A stretch of 64,000 nt of DNA from Denitrovibrio sp. GTDB lineage: Bacteria; Chrysiogenota; Deferribacteres; Deferribacterales; Geovibrionaceae. Shown here in pieces: positions 50,097 to 60,118 of the stretch. The notes under the pieces are model-generated. The model saw only the letters and a list, made by a program, of their open reading frames with translations, did not search any database and was not told the DNA's origin. The stretch's first letter is position 1. Every line of letters starts with the position of its first letter. Made by a program: the position numbers and the translations under genes. The stretch is taken from NCBI GenBank assembly GCA_002869185.1, contig PKTN01000005.1, forward strand, positions 310,001 to 374,000, in the 5' to 3' direction.

Positions 50097-50998
50097 TCTT
50101 TTAATTTTTTAATTCGTTCAGCTCTACTTACGATTTCTTTAATCCTGAAACCGAAATAGCCATCCACAATGACAACTTCGCCACGTGCGATAACTTTATT
50201 ATTAATTACAAGCTCTACAGGCTCGTCAGCGGACTCATCTAATTCGATAATATTACCTGAGCCCATAGTAAGAATGTCCTTTAAAAACATCTTAGTAGAG
50301 CCCATTTTCACACTAACAGGAACATCTATGTCTAGCAGGAGATCTAGGTTAGATGGAGCAGCTCCACCACTAAATCCTCCACCGCCACCAGAGTCTGAGT
50401 CATCAGAGTCATCGTCGTCTGGAAAAGTGAATGCTGACCCGAAATCTGGTTCGTCGTCGCTTCCACCACCAAATAGGTTCATAAGGTTAAGGTCTGTGAA
50501 GAACCTAAATGTAGTATTTTCGTCTCCAATCCCTAAAGCAGCATCTGCTACCATATACTCTTCAGCTTGGAAGAGGGCAGGTGCATCGTTAACCATTATA
50601 TCGTCTATTCTAAATGATACCTTAACTTGAGTAGACTCTTCAAGTGGAACTGCAATAGCAGCCAGAGTTTGTGTAGCTAATTCTTTGATAGCATCCTTAT
50701 CATCCTCTTCTATTGAGTCTTTCCCAGGTTCGTCCATCATCATCATAAGATTAGTTAAATAAGTGATATCTACTGTCTTAAACATAAGACCAGCTTCCAT
50801 CCCTGACTTTTCTTCAGTTACAAGGATGAGAACTTGTGATTCATATCCTTCTGCAAGATCATCAGGTCCAGCACTAGAGACTTCCGTAAAAGAGACTTTG
50901 ATATCTTTATCAAACATGCTGTCCATAGTGGACTGAAAAATTTCCTGTGCAATATTAGTAAAAGCACTGTGTTGATTTTCATTCAGCGGGCTTTTCAT
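50093..50998 (-). CDS. fliY: Flagellar motor switch protein FliN/FliY
   Basis: A 301-residue motor-switch protein. The C-terminal SpoA/FliN domain is clear (LDLLLDIDVPVSVKMGSTKM, ELDESADEPVELVINNKVIARGEV, VDGYFGFRIKEI). The N-terminal 180 residues resemble the CheC/CheX-like part of FliY, followed by an acidic Asp/Gly/Ser-rich linker (about 185-220). FliY-type proteins can act as CheY-P phosphatases. Together with CheZ this would be a second possible phosphatase. The start overlaps fliM by 20 bases. Confidence 0.9.
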   Translation of the reverse strand: MKSPLNENQHSAFTNIAQEIFQSTMDSMFDKDIKVSFTEVSSAGPDDLAEGYESQVLILVTEEKSGMEAGLMFKTVDITYLTNLMMMMDEPGKDSIEEDDKDAIKELATQTLAAIAVPLEESTQVKVSFRIDDIMVNDAPALFQAEEYMVADAALGIGDENTTFRFFTDLNLMNLFGGGSDDEPDFGSAFTFPDDDDSDDSDSGGGGGFSGGAAPSNLDLLLDIDVPVSVKMGSTKMFLKDILTMGSGNIIELDESADEPVELVINNKVIARGEVVIVDGYFGFRIKEIVSRAERIKKLKD

Positions 50999-51989
50999 CT
51001 TCTGTCTCCGATATAAACTGTGTAATCTTTACAGCTTTTTTAACTCCGAGAGTTCCGACCTCTCCGAGGAATTTTAGTTTATTATTAAGTTGGATTTCAA
51101 CAGGTCTATCTTGTTTCACGTTAAACATTACAAGATCACCATCTTGAAGTCCCATAATATCTTCTATAGTAAGTTTGTTATGACCAAGATAAACATGTGT
51201 CGGAACCTCTGTATGCTCCATCATATGCATAATCTCATCTTCTTTCTCACCAGCAAGGCCTTTTTTCGCTCCGATAAGCCAGTCACTAGAGCTGATCTTA
51301 CCAAGAACTGGCTCGAGAACTATCGCAGGAATGCAAAGGTTCATCATACCGAGAACTTCACCAAATTTAACTTCACATACGACAAGTATAACAACTTCGT
51401 TTTGAGAAACAATCTGTATAATATGTGGACTATTTTCGCTCAGTTCCTTTTTCATCCTTATATTAGGGATAATCTGACGCCACACTTCTTCCAAATCTTT
51501 TAATATGAGCCCTAAAATGCCGTCCATTATATGTTGCTCAAGTGAGGTAAGCTCTCTTGTTTGAAAAAGGGGTTTACCTGTTCCACCGAGAAGCTTATCA
51601 ACAATAGGGAAAACAAGAGATGGATTTATCTCAAGTACAGTATTGCCCTCCATAGGGATCATACTGAGAATATTAAAACTTGTAGGATCAGGTAGCGACA
51701 TAAGAAATTCGCCATAAGTCATTTGATCCACAGATGTTAGTGTAATATCAGTAATTGTTCTGAGATAGTTAGAGAGAGTAGATGAAAAATTTCTTGCAAA
51801 TTTGTCGTGTAAATTCCTAATGGAGCGGAGTTGCTCCTTACTAACCCTGTCTGGTCGACGGAAATCATAGACAGAAATCTTCTTTGGGACGAAATCCAAC
51901 TGCTCAACTGATTCCTCAGCGATCTCTTCATCAGTAGAAACTGTAGAGAGGAGAGCATCGATCTCTTCTTGACTTAGAATGTCTGCCAT
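50979..51989 (-). CDS. fliM: Flagellar motor switch protein FliM
   Basis: FliM binds phosphorylated CheY and forms the switch ring. The 336-residue protein has the N-terminal CheY-binding helix (ADILSQEEIDALLSTV), the middle domain (KNLxxxFARNFSSTLSNYLR; SLPDPTSFNIL; LLGGTG) and a C-terminal SpoA domain (PTHVYLGHNKLTIEDIMGLQDGDL). Intact. A near-perfect parS sequence lies inside its 3' part. Confidence 0.96.
   Translation of the reverse strand: MADILSQEEIDALLSTVSTDEEIAEESVEQLDFVPKKISVYDFRRPDRVSKEQLRSIRNLHDKFARNFSSTLSNYLRTITDITLTSVDQMTYGEFLMSLPDPTSFNILSMIPMEGNTVLEINPSLVFPIVDKLLGGTGKPLFQTRELTSLEQHIMDGILGLILKDLEEVWRQIIPNIRMKKELSENSPHIIQIVSQNEVVILVVCEVKFGEVLGMMNLCIPAIVLEPVLGKISSSDWLIGAKKGLAGEKEDEIMHMMEHTEVPTHVYLGHNKLTIEDIMGLQDGDLVMFNVKQDRPVEIQLNNKLKFLGEVGTLGVKKAVKITQFISETEDEKPAE
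51112..51127. other. Second parS-like site inside fliM (15 of 16 match)
   Basis: TGTTTCACGTTAAACA differs from the perfect parS palindrome TGTTTCACGTGAAACA by one base. It is read through as fliM codons on the minus strand (MFNVKQD). By a rough count, a 16-mer with at most one mismatch is not expected by chance in 64 kb, so it may be a genuine ParB site about 27 kb from the first. Confidence 0.6.
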
Positions 51990-52018
51990 TAATTAACTTC
52001 CTGCTTTTTTTATATAAT

Positions 52019-53098
52019 CTATTTACAATATGCTACAATTCTTTGATGCAGGTCTGTGAGTGATGCAATTTCATCATGTATGTTAGCCTCTACAACTGCT
52101 CTAGGCATGCCATAGACTATACATGAAGGCTCGTCCTGAGCTATTACACTGCCACCCTTGAGTTTAAGAAGTTGCAGACCTTTCATTCCGTCACTACCCA
52201 TTCCTGTCATAATAACACCGAGTGCATCACGACCTATTGTTTCGGCAACTGATGCTGCTGTAACGTCAACACTTGGGATGTGTAGTGTACTAGAAGGCTC
52301 AGTACCAACTTCTGTATAATAGTGAGGTCCTACCTTTTTAAGTTTAAGATGGGTTCCCCCTTTAGCGATATAAACATGATTAGGTTCAAGTTGTTCTTTA
52401 CCTTGAGCCTCTAAAACTGTGAGCTTGCTAAGTGAGTCTAGCCTTTGTGCTAATGATTTTGTAAAATTAGGTGGCATGTGCTGAACAACAAGTATATGTA
52501 CACCTAAATCACCAGGTAGCATTGGAATGACTTTCTGTAGAGACTGAGGACCACCTGTTGATGTTCCTATTATAACTAACTTCTTTTTAGAAGTAATTTT
52601 TGGTGCAGGTTTTCTGATTGCTGGTGTAGCAGGAGCTACCGTAGTTCCTGGTCTAGTTGCAACCGGCTTGCTAAGTATTGGTCTTCTGAAGAGTGATTTA
52701 CGTTTAGCAAAACTCTTGATTTTAGATATCAACTGATCCTCAATCTTCATAACGCCAAAACTAGCGAATGATTTTTCTTTTGGTATAAAGTCAACAGCAC
52801 CAAGGTCAAGAGCTTTAAGTGTTGAATCTGCCCCTTCGGTTGTAAGTGAGCTGACCATAATAACAGGCATTGGATTCTCAGCCATAATCTTTTGAAGAGC
52901 TGTAAGTCCGTCCATACGTGGCATTTCTATATCAAGGGTCATTACGTCAGGTTTGAGCTTTTTAACCATTTCAATAGCTTCAAGCCCATTCTTTCCTGAA
53001 CCCACAATTTCAATATCAGGATCTTTTTTGACCATATTTTCAATGGCTTTTCTCATGAAAGCTGAATCGTCAACGACAAGTAGTCTAACCTTTGCCAT
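52019..53098 (-). CDS. cheB: Chemotaxis methylesterase CheB
   Basis: CheB removes methyl groups from chemoreceptors. The 359-residue protein has a receiver (VDDSAFMRK, phospho-Asp in MTLDIEMPRMDG) and the methylesterase domain with catalytic Ser in GTSTGGPQ, His in VVQHMPPNF and Asp in VIMTGMGSDG. All catalytic residues are present. It is next to fliA. Confidence 0.96.
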   Translation of the reverse strand: MAKVRLLVVDDSAFMRKAIENMVKKDPDIEIVGSGKNGLEAIEMVKKLKPDVMTLDIEMPRMDGLTALQKIMAENPMPVIMVSSLTTEGADSTLKALDLGAVDFIPKEKSFASFGVMKIEDQLISKIKSFAKRKSLFRRPILSKPVATRPGTTVAPATPAIRKPAPKITSKKKLVIIGTSTGGPQSLQKVIPMLPGDLGVHILVVQHMPPNFTKSLAQRLDSLSKLTVLEAQGKEQLEPNHVYIAKGGTHLKLKKVGPHYYTEVGTEPSSTLHIPSVDVTAASVAETIGRDALGVIMTGMGSDGMKGLQLLKLKGGSVIAQDEPSCIVYGMPRAVVEANIHDEIASLTDLHQRIVAYCK

Positions 53099-53140
53099 TC
53101 ATATCTCCCTGTCAAACTAGTGACTAATCATTTATGATAC

Positions 53141-53875
53141 TTAGTAAAATTCTTTAAGTTTCTTCTGAAGCTTATCTGTGGCAGCAGAGTGAATCTGCGA
53201 AACCCTAGATTCTGTAATACCAAGTACTTCAGCGATCTCTTTCATTGTGAGCTCTTCGTAGTAATAAAGTGACACAACGTATTTTTCTTTTTCATTAAGT
53301 GCGTCTATCTCGTCACCCATCCTCTGGATGAGTCTAATTTTAACAGTTTCGTCCTCTGGTGTTATACATGTACTTTTTATAAAGTCTACAAGGGTCGTGT
53401 CCCCTTCTGGTCCAACACTTTCGTCTAGTGAAAGGATTTTATCATTTTCCATAAGTTCAAGAAGTCTGTAAACCTCTTGTTCTGAGAAGTCACTATTGGA
53501 GATAATGTCTGCAACTGAAGGTTTTTCACCAGCTGTACGGTAGTAGTTCTCTATGTGTCTTTCAAGCTGTTTAAGTCTGGTTCTAACATTTCTTGGAAGG
53601 TAGTCAAGATTGCGAAGAGTGTCCAAGATGGCTCCCTTGATACGTCTCTCTCCAAATGTGTAGAAATTAACATTTCTGTCTTTATCGAATCTCTCAAGAG
53701 ACTCAATAAGACCAAGACATGCAGAAGAATAAAGGTCATCAACATCAACGCTATCAGGTAGCTTAGTACTCATGCGAAGAACCCAGGATTTTATCCTAGG
53801 CATAAATTCAACAATAATTTTGTCTTTTTCTTCGCGGCTAAACCTGTTAGCAGCTGCGGCACCGTATCCTGTCAC
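53141..53875 (-). CDS. fliA: Flagellar sigma factor FliA (sigma-28)
   Basis: FliA directs RNA polymerase to late flagellar and chemotaxis genes. The 244-residue protein has sigma regions 2 (SCVDVDDLYSSACLGLIESLERFD-type, here SVDVDDLYSSACLGLIESLE, then FYTFGERRIKGAILDTLR), 3 and 4 (LTMKEIAEVLGITESRVSQIHSAA). Region 1.1 is absent, as expected. It is preceded by a small unknown gene overlapping by 4 bases and flhG/flhF. No convincing sigma-28 promoter is seen upstream of the cluster. Confidence 0.95.
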   Translation of the reverse strand: MTGYGAAAANRFSREEKDKIIVEFMPRIKSWVLRMSTKLPDSVDVDDLYSSACLGLIESLERFDKDRNVNFYTFGERRIKGAILDTLRNLDYLPRNVRTRLKQLERHIENYYRTAGEKPSVADIISNSDFSEQEVYRLLELMENDKILSLDESVGPEGDTTLVDFIKSTCITPEDETVKIRLIQRMGDEIDALNEKEKYVVSLYYYEELTMKEIAEVLGITESRVSQIHSAATDKLQKKLKEFY

Positions 53876-54075
53876 ATTATCTTCCTATAGTTAATGATAA
53901 GTTTATCTATCATAAAAAAAATATTCTTCGATATCAAATATATCCCAAAGAACAGTATAATGTCCCTTCCGATATAAGTCAATTTTACATCATAAATAAT
54001 AAATTTTGAAACAAATGACAACAAAAATACTGTTGTAGCGAGTAAAAGTGAAAGTTCTCTGTAAGAAAGGTTCAT
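53872..54075 (-). CDS. Small membrane protein between flhG and fliA
   Basis: A 67-residue protein with two hydrophobic segments (about 7-27 and 35-52). The ATG at 54075 has GGAGG upstream. Its stop overlaps the fliA start. The family is unknown to me. Position in the cluster suggests a flagellar role. Confidence 0.55.
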   Translation of the reverse strand: MNLSYRELSLLLATTVFLLSFVSKFIIYDVKLTYIGRDIILFFGIYLISKNIFFMIDKLIINYRKIM

Positions 54076-54097
54076 GCGATCCTCCAATAGATAGTCA

Positions 54098-54949
54098 TCA
54101 CTTGAATACCCCCTTTATAAGGGAATAAAAATTTCCTTTTTTGCTGTCATCGGCACCGTTCGGTTGACCAGTTATGCTCCTAGCTATCTTTAATAAATCC
54201 TTAACATAAGGAGTATTAGGGCTAAGTATGCATGCTGGTTTTTGTGATTTGACAGATTTGATTAGTGCTTTATCCTCTCTCAGATAACCGAGAAAAGTAA
54301 GTTCAACGTTTAGAAATTTTCTCGCAACATTCTTCATGCTTTCAAAAATTCCTTTAACACCTTGCACGTCGTCGACCCTGTTGAGCACAAACTGTATGTT
54401 TTCTATGCCGTACTGAAAGTGTACTACCTTCATAAAAGCATAGGCATCAGTTATTGCCGTAGGTTCGGGTACTGTCAAAACCACTACTAAGTCAGCAATG
54501 GAAGTGAATCGTATCACATTTTCAGAGATACCTGCGCCAGTATCGAAAATGATGTAGTCGTACTGCCCGTCTAGCAGGACAAATATGTCTACAAGCTTTT
54601 CGTGCTCCTCATCCGACAGATTAGAAAGCTCTACAAAACCACTGGATGCAGGGATAATGTCTACCCCGTAGTTATCCTTTTTGACTATCTCATTGAGCCC
54701 AACTTCACCAGTCATATACTTTCTGATAGAAGCGGACACACTGATATTCATAAGAATATCTACATTTGCCAGTCCGAGGTCGGCATCGAAAACAAGAACT
54801 TTTTTCCCTAGCTGTGAAAGCAGACAGGCAAGGTTTACCGCGAAGTTGGTTTTACCAACCCCTCCTTTCCCAGAGGAAACGGAGATATAAGTAGCCTTTC
54901 TGTTCTGTTCCCAAGCCTTTCTACGCAGGCTATGAGCCTGATCTGTCAT
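54098..54949 (-). CDS. flhG: Flagellar number regulator FlhG (MinD/ParA-like ATPase)
   Basis: FlhG antagonises FlhF and limits flagellar number. The 283-residue protein has the deviant Walker A SGKGGVGKTNFAVNLA, DADLGLANVD and the MinD-type tail with basic and hydrophobic residues (LIKGVFK). The ATG at 54949 overlaps the flhF stop in an ATGA, with GGAG upstream. It is directly coupled to flhF, which carries a premature stop. Confidence 0.95.
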   Translation of the reverse strand: MTDQAHSLRRKAWEQNRKATYISVSSGKGGVGKTNFAVNLACLLSQLGKKVLVFDADLGLANVDILMNISVSASIRKYMTGEVGLNEIVKKDNYGVDIIPASSGFVELSNLSDEEHEKLVDIFVLLDGQYDYIIFDTGAGISENVIRFTSIADLVVVLTVPEPTAITDAYAFMKVVHFQYGIENIQFVLNRVDDVQGVKGIFESMKNVARKFLNVELTFLGYLREDKALIKSVKSQKPACILSPNTPYVKDLLKIARSITGQPNGADDSKKGNFYSLIKGVFK

Positions 54950-56136
54950 TTCGCGCTCCACAAGGCTGGTATCTCATTTAATATCTTACCAGCAATCTTC
55001 TTGCCATCTGGCACTTCCATGTCATCTGGTACGTTTTGCCCTTTCGAAAGAAGCATCACAGGAGTCTTCTTTTTAATAGGCAGATTTACTAATGGTCCAA
55101 AATATCTCGTTTCATCCAGTTTGGTGAAAACAAGGAATTCTGGTAATAATTTTGAATATCTATCATATGTATCCATCATCTCAGCATGGTAGCTACTCAT
55201 GGATAATACGAGTGAAACCTTAATAGCTGGGCTGACCTCAAGGAACTTCATAAGGTCACCGATCTGATCATCATCAAATTGGCTTCGTCCCATAGAGTCT
55301 ATGAAGACATAGTCGAATTCTTTACATTCCTGAATAATCCTCTCAAGTTCATTTGGTGTTGAAGCAACCCTAAGTGGAATGTTAACAATCTCTGCATAGG
55401 TTTTAAGTTGTTATACAGCTCCAATACTGAAGTTATCTATCGTTATGAGTGCAACAGACTTTTTAAGCTTTAGGCTGAGGTTTGCAGCAACCTTTGCGAT
55501 AGTTGTTGTCTTGCCTACACCAGTAGGACCAACAAAGGCGAGAACTTTTCTTTTACTAGAGGAAAAATAATCCTTTTCAATAGGGATGAGCTCAGACATA
55601 AGCTGCATTATAAGATTTTTTATCTGATTAGGAGTTAGTCCATGGGACGCCCTCTTTTCAATTTTTTTTAGAAATTTATAAGCGATAACTTCGTCGATAC
55701 CATTTTTAATCATAAGATTATAGAAGTCTCTAATAGGACCAGTGAGATCAACCATGATATTCTCTTTCATGCTAGATTTCATCTCTATCATCTGTTTCTT
55801 TATCTCAGTGATGTCATTAATAAGACCATCAAATTTGTTAAGACCAAGTGTATTTATAAGTTCAACGATTCGATCTAAATCTTTAGGTTGTTCTTGTGTG
55901 TTTTGGGGAGGATTAGGAGTATTGACATTTACGCCAACAGTCTTTTTCCCTTTTTTTACTCTGTCATCCTCTTCAATAGCGGCTGTAACTTCGATTATTT
56001 GGCGAGAGAATAGTCCGAAACTATTATTTTTGACAACTTTACGAGAGGATAATATCATGGCGTCTGGGCCAAGTTCCTCTTTGATGAGCTTCATAGCTTC
56101 TTTCATGTCAAAAACTTCGTACTTCTTGATTCGCAT
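54946..56136 (-). pseudogene. flhF: Flagellar SRP-type GTPase FlhF, interrupted by one TAA
   Basis: FlhF is an SRP54-like GTPase that places polar flagella. The 1191-base frame gives 396 positions: a basic N-terminal region, the helical N domain and a G domain with P-loop GPTGVGKTTTIAK. Then comes the switch block DNFSIGAV, where codon 242 (55411-55413) is TAA in place of the family's Glu (GAVEQL). It continues as QLKTYAEIVNIPL, FIDSMGRS, and TKLDETRYFG. The Arg of the DxxRIGA motif is Ser237. Two changed conserved codons five apart suggest a non-functional gene or a sequence error. The ATGA overlap with flhG is intact. Confidence 0.92.
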
Positions 56137-58226
56137 TATTCGATCTCCAGCATACCGAGAGTTTCGATTCTAACATTCTCGCTTATCTCATTATGTGACA
56201 TTATATTAACATTTGGAACAAATTTCTCAACAAAACGCCTCATCGGTAGTCTTATAGGAGGAGAAATAATCATCAATGGTGTTAGTCCTCTATTTACGCA
56301 CTCTTCAGATTTCTTCATAATTCCAGAGAGTATTTTCTGTGCTACTGCAGGATCAATCACGATTTCTTGACCATCATCAGTGTTTTGTAGACTACCAGCA
56401 AGCATTTGTTCTATTTGCGATGGTAGTGTGAAAACGTATAAGTTACCATCTGCTGAAATCATAGCTTCTGTTATTTGTCGTTTCAAGGTAAGTCGCACTT
56501 TCTCAATTAAATAATCAGGATGTTTGTTCTGCATACCAAAAGTAGCGAGAACCTCCATAACTGTTTGTAGATTTCTAATAGAAACTCTCTCTCTGAGAAG
56601 AGACTGGAGAACTCTATTAACTGTACCTAGGTCGAGTATTGCAGGTACGACATCATCAACAAGCTTCGGATATTTCTCTTTAAGTCTATCAAGTAGCTCT
56701 TGAGTCTCTTGTCTACCAAGTAGCTCATGTGCGTTACGTTTTATAATTTCTGTTAGGTGTGTCGCAACAACAGTAGATGGATCGACAATTGTGAAACCTT
56801 CCATCTCTGCCATCTCTTTGACAGGCTCGTCTACCCATTTAGCATCAAGCCCGAAAGCAGGCTCTTTTGTTGGTATACCATCTATCTTAGTTATGTCCCC
56901 CTCAGGATTCATAACGAGAAATTTATCAGGAAATATAGTTCCAGTAGTTATTTTGACACTTTTAAGCATTACAGAGTAGCCATTAGCATCAAGCTGTAAG
57001 TTGTCTCTAATACGAACAGGAGGGACAATAAATCCCATTTCGAGAGCGACTTGTCTCCTGATTGCTTTGATTCTATTTAAAAGTGTACCCCCTTGGTTAG
57101 TATCAACAAGAGGGATAAGCCCGAATCCGATTTCAAGTTCCATAAGATCCATATCGAGTAAGCTTTTAACCTCTTCGTCCTCTGGAATGTCAGCTTCAGC
57201 TTTCTCCTTAGCTTCGGCTTCTTCTTGTTCTTTTTTAGTCGGCTCGCCTATTTTACCTTTGGTTATATGTACCATGTAAAACATTAGAGAGCCTAGTGCT
57301 ATAAATGAGATTTTAGGCATTCCAGGTACAAGAGCGAAAAAGAAGAGGATTCCACCTGTGATCCCTAGAACTTTTGTGCTGGAAAATAGCTGGCTGAATA
57401 ATTCGTTTGAAAGTTCGCCAGTTCCACCTGCTCGTGAAACTATAAGACCAGCAGCAGTAGATATGATAAGTGATGGAATTTGAGATACGAGTCCGTCACC
57501 AATAGTAAGAATTGTATATACAGTAGCGGCTTCTACTGCAGGCATACCCTGCTGAAAAACACCAATAAGAAGACCGCCGATAATATTGATAACGGTAATA
57601 ATAAGACCTGCAGTTGCATCACCACGAACAAATTTACTAGCACCGTCCATAGCTCCGAAATAGTCAGCTTCTTTTTTAATTTGAATACGCTTCTCTTTGG
57701 CCTCTTCTTCAGTCATAAGCCCTGTATTTAGATCAGCGTCAATAGCCATCTGTTTACCAGGCATAGCGTCCAATGTTAATCTTGCAGCAACTTCAGCAAT
57801 TCTACCAGAACCCTTTGTGATAACCATAAAGTTAATAAGTACGAGGATAAGGAAGATAATAATACCAACAGCGTAGTTACCACCAACAACAAATTGTCCA
57901 AACGATCTAATAACTTGCCCAGCTGCGGCATCCCCTTCCCCACCGTGCAAAAGGATTGTTCTAGTGGTTGCAACATTGAGAGAAAGTCTAAATAGAGTAA
58001 TAACAAGTAAGACTGATGGAAAAGTAGAGAAGTTAAGTGGGTCTTCTGCATGTATGGAAACCATGAGTATCACAACAGCAAGAGCGATACTAGCTGTTAG
58101 AAGCATATCAATTAAGAATGTAGGAAGGGGCAGAACCATAATGATAAGTATGCCAATGAAGAAAACGGAGAAGGAAACATCCTTTTGTTTTAGATACTTA
58201 TCGATAAATCCCTTTTCTTCGGCCAT
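56136..58226 (-). CDS. flhA: Flagellar type III export gate protein FlhA
   Basis: FlhA is the large gate subunit of the flagellar export apparatus. The 696-residue protein has several transmembrane segments in its first 320 residues (TFLIDMLLTASIALAVVIL, LVLINFMVI and others) and the conserved FHIPEP-family block NFSTFPSVLLVITLFRLSLNVATTR. The cytoplasmic domain for chaperone docking follows (about 340-696). It is flanked by flhB and flhF in the usual order. Confidence 0.97.
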   Translation of the reverse strand: MAEEKGFIDKYLKQKDVSFSVFFIGILIIMVLPLPTFLIDMLLTASIALAVVILMVSIHAEDPLNFSTFPSVLLVITLFRLSLNVATTRTILLHGGEGDAAAGQVIRSFGQFVVGGNYAVGIIIFLILVLINFMVITKGSGRIAEVAARLTLDAMPGKQMAIDADLNTGLMTEEEAKEKRIQIKKEADYFGAMDGASKFVRGDATAGLIITVINIIGGLLIGVFQQGMPAVEAATVYTILTIGDGLVSQIPSLIISTAAGLIVSRAGGTGELSNELFSQLFSSTKVLGITGGILFFFALVPGMPKISFIALGSLMFYMVHITKGKIGEPTKKEQEEAEAKEKAEADIPEDEEVKSLLDMDLMELEIGFGLIPLVDTNQGGTLLNRIKAIRRQVALEMGFIVPPVRIRDNLQLDANGYSVMLKSVKITTGTIFPDKFLVMNPEGDITKIDGIPTKEPAFGLDAKWVDEPVKEMAEMEGFTIVDPSTVVATHLTEIIKRNAHELLGRQETQELLDRLKEKYPKLVDDVVPAILDLGTVNRVLQSLLRERVSIRNLQTVMEVLATFGMQNKHPDYLIEKVRLTLKRQITEAMISADGNLYVFTLPSQIEQMLAGSLQNTDDGQEIVIDPAVAQKILSGIMKKSEECVNRGLTPLMIISPPIRLPMRRFVEKFVPNVNIMSHNEISENVRIETLGMLEIE

Positions 58227-58285
58227 TTTATTTTAAACCTCAAGTGTTAATAAAGTCATTAAGGTGAAATGTGGTATGTAAAATG

Positions 58286-59344
58286 TCAGCTTGGTGATTT
58301 AAATTTATCAACAAGCGCAAGAATCTCTGCCACTGCTTTATAAAGATTTTCAGGTATTTCGTCACCTATGTCAACCGTTTTGAAAAGTGATCTAGCTATT
58401 GGTGGTGCTTCATGTACTAAGACCCCGTTCTCTCTAGCAATTTCTCTTATTCGTAATGCAACAAGGCGTTGACCTTTAGCGACAACTATAGGAGCTTTAT
58501 CATCACCTAATGAGTAACTTAAAGCGACAGCATAGTGGGTGGGGTTGGTGACAACAACATCTGATTTAGGAACATCGTCCATCATCCTTTGTCTTGCCAT
58601 ATCCCTTTGTATTTGTCTGATACGTCCCTTGACTTTGGGATCCCCTTCCATCTGCTTACGCTCTTCCTTCACTTCATGTTTTGCCATTTTCATGTCCTGA
58701 GCAAATTGCCATTTTTGATAAATGTAATCAGCAATAGCCATAAGTGTTACCATGAGCCCAATCTTCCACATGATTTCGAAAAGAATATGAGAAAAAATTG
58801 TAATTATATCTATAACATCCATGTCTGCCATGGTTGACATCATTCCAAGCTTTCCTCTTACGACATAGTAGGCTAAGTAGCTGATAGCGAATATTTTGAA
58901 TAATGACTTTAAAAGTTCAGCAAGGCTTTTTTTAGAGAAGAACTTACCCCAGCCTGTAACAGGATTTAGCTGTTCAAATTTAAGTTTAAGAGCTTTAGGT
59001 GTTATCATAAAGCCGACTTGGTATAGATTAATACCAACACCAAGGATAAGTACCATTATAAAAAAAGGAGCCAATAGTTTCGCACTGACTACAGTGGCGA
59101 AGACCATTATTCTTTCAAGGCTAGCTGAGTTTATTGGATAGTGAGTCATAGTGAAAATTTCACGTAAGAAGAGCCCCATGGTCTTCATGAGATATGGACC
59201 ATAGAGTAAGAAGAAGAAAGTAGTTCCTAGAAGGGTTGCAGCAGAAGATAATTCTTTACTTTGTGCTACCTTCCCTTCACTTCTTGCTTCTTGAAGTTTT
59301 TTCCCTGTGGCCTGTTCGGTTTTTTCATCTTTTTCGCCAGCCAT
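58286..59344 (-). CDS. flhB: Flagellar type III export protein FlhB
   Basis: FlhB sets export specificity and is autocleaved in the NPTH motif, present here as VTNPTHYAVAL. The 352-residue protein has an N-terminal EKTEQATGKKLQEARSEGKVAQSKE block and four membrane segments. It is adjacent to fliR and upstream of flhA. Confidence 0.96.
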   Translation of the reverse strand: MAGEKDEKTEQATGKKLQEARSEGKVAQSKELSSAATLLGTTFFFLLYGPYLMKTMGLFLREIFTMTHYPINSASLERIMVFATVVSAKLLAPFFIMVLILGVGINLYQVGFMITPKALKLKFEQLNPVTGWGKFFSKKSLAELLKSLFKIFAISYLAYYVVRGKLGMMSTMADMDVIDIITIFSHILFEIMWKIGLMVTLMAIADYIYQKWQFAQDMKMAKHEVKEERKQMEGDPKVKGRIRQIQRDMARQRMMDDVPKSDVVVTNPTHYAVALSYSLGDDKAPIVVAKGQRLVALRIREIARENGVLVHEAPPIARSLFKTVDIGDEIPENLYKAVAEILALVDKFKSPS

Positions 59345-60118
59345 TTAAAAAAGCCTTATTATATTTGCAACTTCTTCAAAATATCGTCGAAGTAGCTTTT
59401 CGTAGACTATATAGAAATAGTTCATGCTTAAAGCTAGCATGGTTAGCCCTATAGCAATTTTTATAGGAAATCCGACGATCATCAGATTAATTTGTGGAAC
59501 GAGCTTTCCTATAACTCCTAAAATAGTAGAAAATAATAAAAGGGTTATTAAGACAGGCGCCATGATTTTAATTGCCGTTACAAAAACAAATGAAAATAGT
59601 TTTGCGATATATTCAAATGCAAGAGGATGGATTTCCCCTCCTCCAAGTGGAATAAATCGGAACGACTCAGCTATCGAGCCTATCACCAGAAAATGACCAC
59701 CAACAGCGATAAATATGAGCAACATTGCTATATTAAGGAATGATGCAATGATAGAGAGAGATATATTAGATTGGGGGTCCATAACGTTAATCATACCAAA
59801 TCCGATTTGGATACCAGCAATCTGCCCACCTAATTGAGCACCTACAAAAAGAAAGTGCGATAATATTCCTATGCAGACACCAATAAGGATTTCTTTGAAC
59901 ATAAAAACTACCATGATACCAGTTGGGATATCTGTAAATGCTTGTTTCTCTATAGCAGGGAAGACTAGGATTGCTATAAGTATTGACAAGATAAATTTAA
60001 TTTGAGGTTTTATTATATTGCTACCAAAAAAAGGTGCAGCGAAAAGGATTGCAGAAACTCTTGTTGCAACCATAACAAAACTCGTAAAAGTATCGGTGTA
60101 GTATAGGAATTCAAACAT
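59345..60118 (-). CDS. fliR: Flagellar type III export protein FliR
   Basis: FliR is part of the export core complex in the membrane. The 257-residue protein is strongly hydrophobic with about six membrane segments and a family block GGQIAGIQIGFGMINVMDPQ. It is the first gene of the minus-strand flagellar run visible here, 1 base from flhB, and divergent from mqnC. Confidence 0.94.
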   Translation of the reverse strand: MFEFLYYTDTFTSFVMVATRVSAILFAAPFFGSNIIKPQIKFILSILIAILVFPAIEKQAFTDIPTGIMVVFMFKEILIGVCIGILSHFLFVGAQLGGQIAGIQIGFGMINVMDPQSNISLSIIASFLNIAMLLIFIAVGGHFLVIGSIAESFRFIPLGGGEIHPLAFEYIAKLFSFVFVTAIKIMAPVLITLLLFSTILGVIGKLVPQINLMIVGFPIKIAIGLTMLALSMNYFYIVYEKLLRRYFEEVANIIRLF

